Positions 7,048 to 7,173 of a DNA stretch of 7,173 nucleotides are shown here, piece after piece (the stretch's first letter is position 1; each line of letters begins with the position of its first letter). The stretch is taken from contig DBVU01000048.1 of assembly GCA_002308195.1 (NCBI GenBank), forward strand, positions 1-7,173, written 5' to 3'. Made by a program: the position numbers and the translations under genes. The notes under the pieces are model-generated. The model ran no database searches. It saw only the letters and a list, made by a program, of their open reading frames with translations, and had not been told where the DNA came from. Source of the DNA: Bacteroidales bacterium UBA1256. GTDB taxonomy: Bacteria > Bacteroidota > Bacteroidia > Bacteroidales > Paludibacteraceae.

Positions 7048-7173
7048 ATGACTAATCACAAACTATTCCTTCTAGGAGCAATTGCAATGACACTACTTGC
7101 TTGCAACCAAACCAACCCATTGTTAGAAGAGCCGAAAAACGAATATGGAATTCCGGCTTTTGACAAAGTCAAA
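7048..7173 (+). CDS. N-terminus of a lipoprotein, probable M3-family peptidyl-dipeptidase (Dcp-like), cut by the window edge
   Basis: Only 42 codons are present and the frame is open to the last base. Residues 1-19 form a lipoprotein signal peptide with hydrophobic core LFLLGAIAMTLLA and lipobox LLAC, cysteine at 19. After it, NPLLEEPKNEYGIPAFDKVK matches the start of mature M3 metallopeptidases from Bacteroidota, which begin with an Asn-Pro-(Phe/Leu) segment and a Gly-(Ile/Val)-Pro-(Ala/Pro)-Phe-(Asp)-(Lys/Gln)-(Ile/Val)-Lys motif. Such enzymes remove C-terminal dipeptides from peptides using zinc bound by HExxH, which lies far beyond this window and cannot be checked. The start follows the AsmA-like stop by 12 bases with no promoter or terminator seen between, so it is likely the same operon. 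The lipoprotein call is strong; the enzyme call rests on about 20 residues. Confidence 0.75.
   Translation, partial: MTNHKLFLLGAIAMTLLACNQTNPLLEEPKNEYGIPAFDKVK

Overview
The window looks like an ordinary chromosomal stretch from a member of Bacteroidota, most likely Bacteroidales. This rests on three things seen in the sequence: a textbook Bacteroidota promoter (TTTG, 20 bp, TAATTTTG) in front of the first full gene, starts with no strong Shine-Dalgarno sequence but A-rich leaders, and a gene set of IleRS, small lipoprotein, AsmA-like protein and M3-type lipoprotein that resembles this phylum. I cannot name a genus.

Layout, all on the plus strand. Bases 1-110 hold the probable last codons of an upstream gene and a strong intrinsic terminator. 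Bases 111-214 hold the ileS promoter, which overlaps an almost perfect 24-bp palindrome, and a short leader. Then follow four tightly packed genes: ileS (215-3532), a 169-residue lipoprotein (3536-4045, 3-nt gap), a 997-residue AsmA-like inner-membrane-anchored protein (4042-7035, ATGA overlap with the lipoprotein), and the first 42 codons of a second lipoprotein that resembles M3-family peptidyl-dipeptidases (7048 onward, 12-nt gap, cut by the window edge). No terminator or promoter motif was seen between them, so one transcript from the ileS promoter is the simplest reading.

Functionally the window joins a translation gene to three envelope genes. IleRS charges tRNA-Ile in the cytoplasm. 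The lipoprotein and the AsmA-like protein are translationally coupled and may act together in the periplasm or outer membrane. The last gene probably degrades peptides in the periplasm. There is no mobile element, CRISPR array, tRNA or rRNA, and no intergenic stretch longer than about 170 bases. The most interesting points are the altered ATP-binding signature in IleRS (GIHH instead of HxGH, a form associated with strong mupirocin resistance), the palindrome on the ileS promoter, and a short repeat-like insertion in the lipoprotein. I see no evidence of a wholly new multi-gene system.
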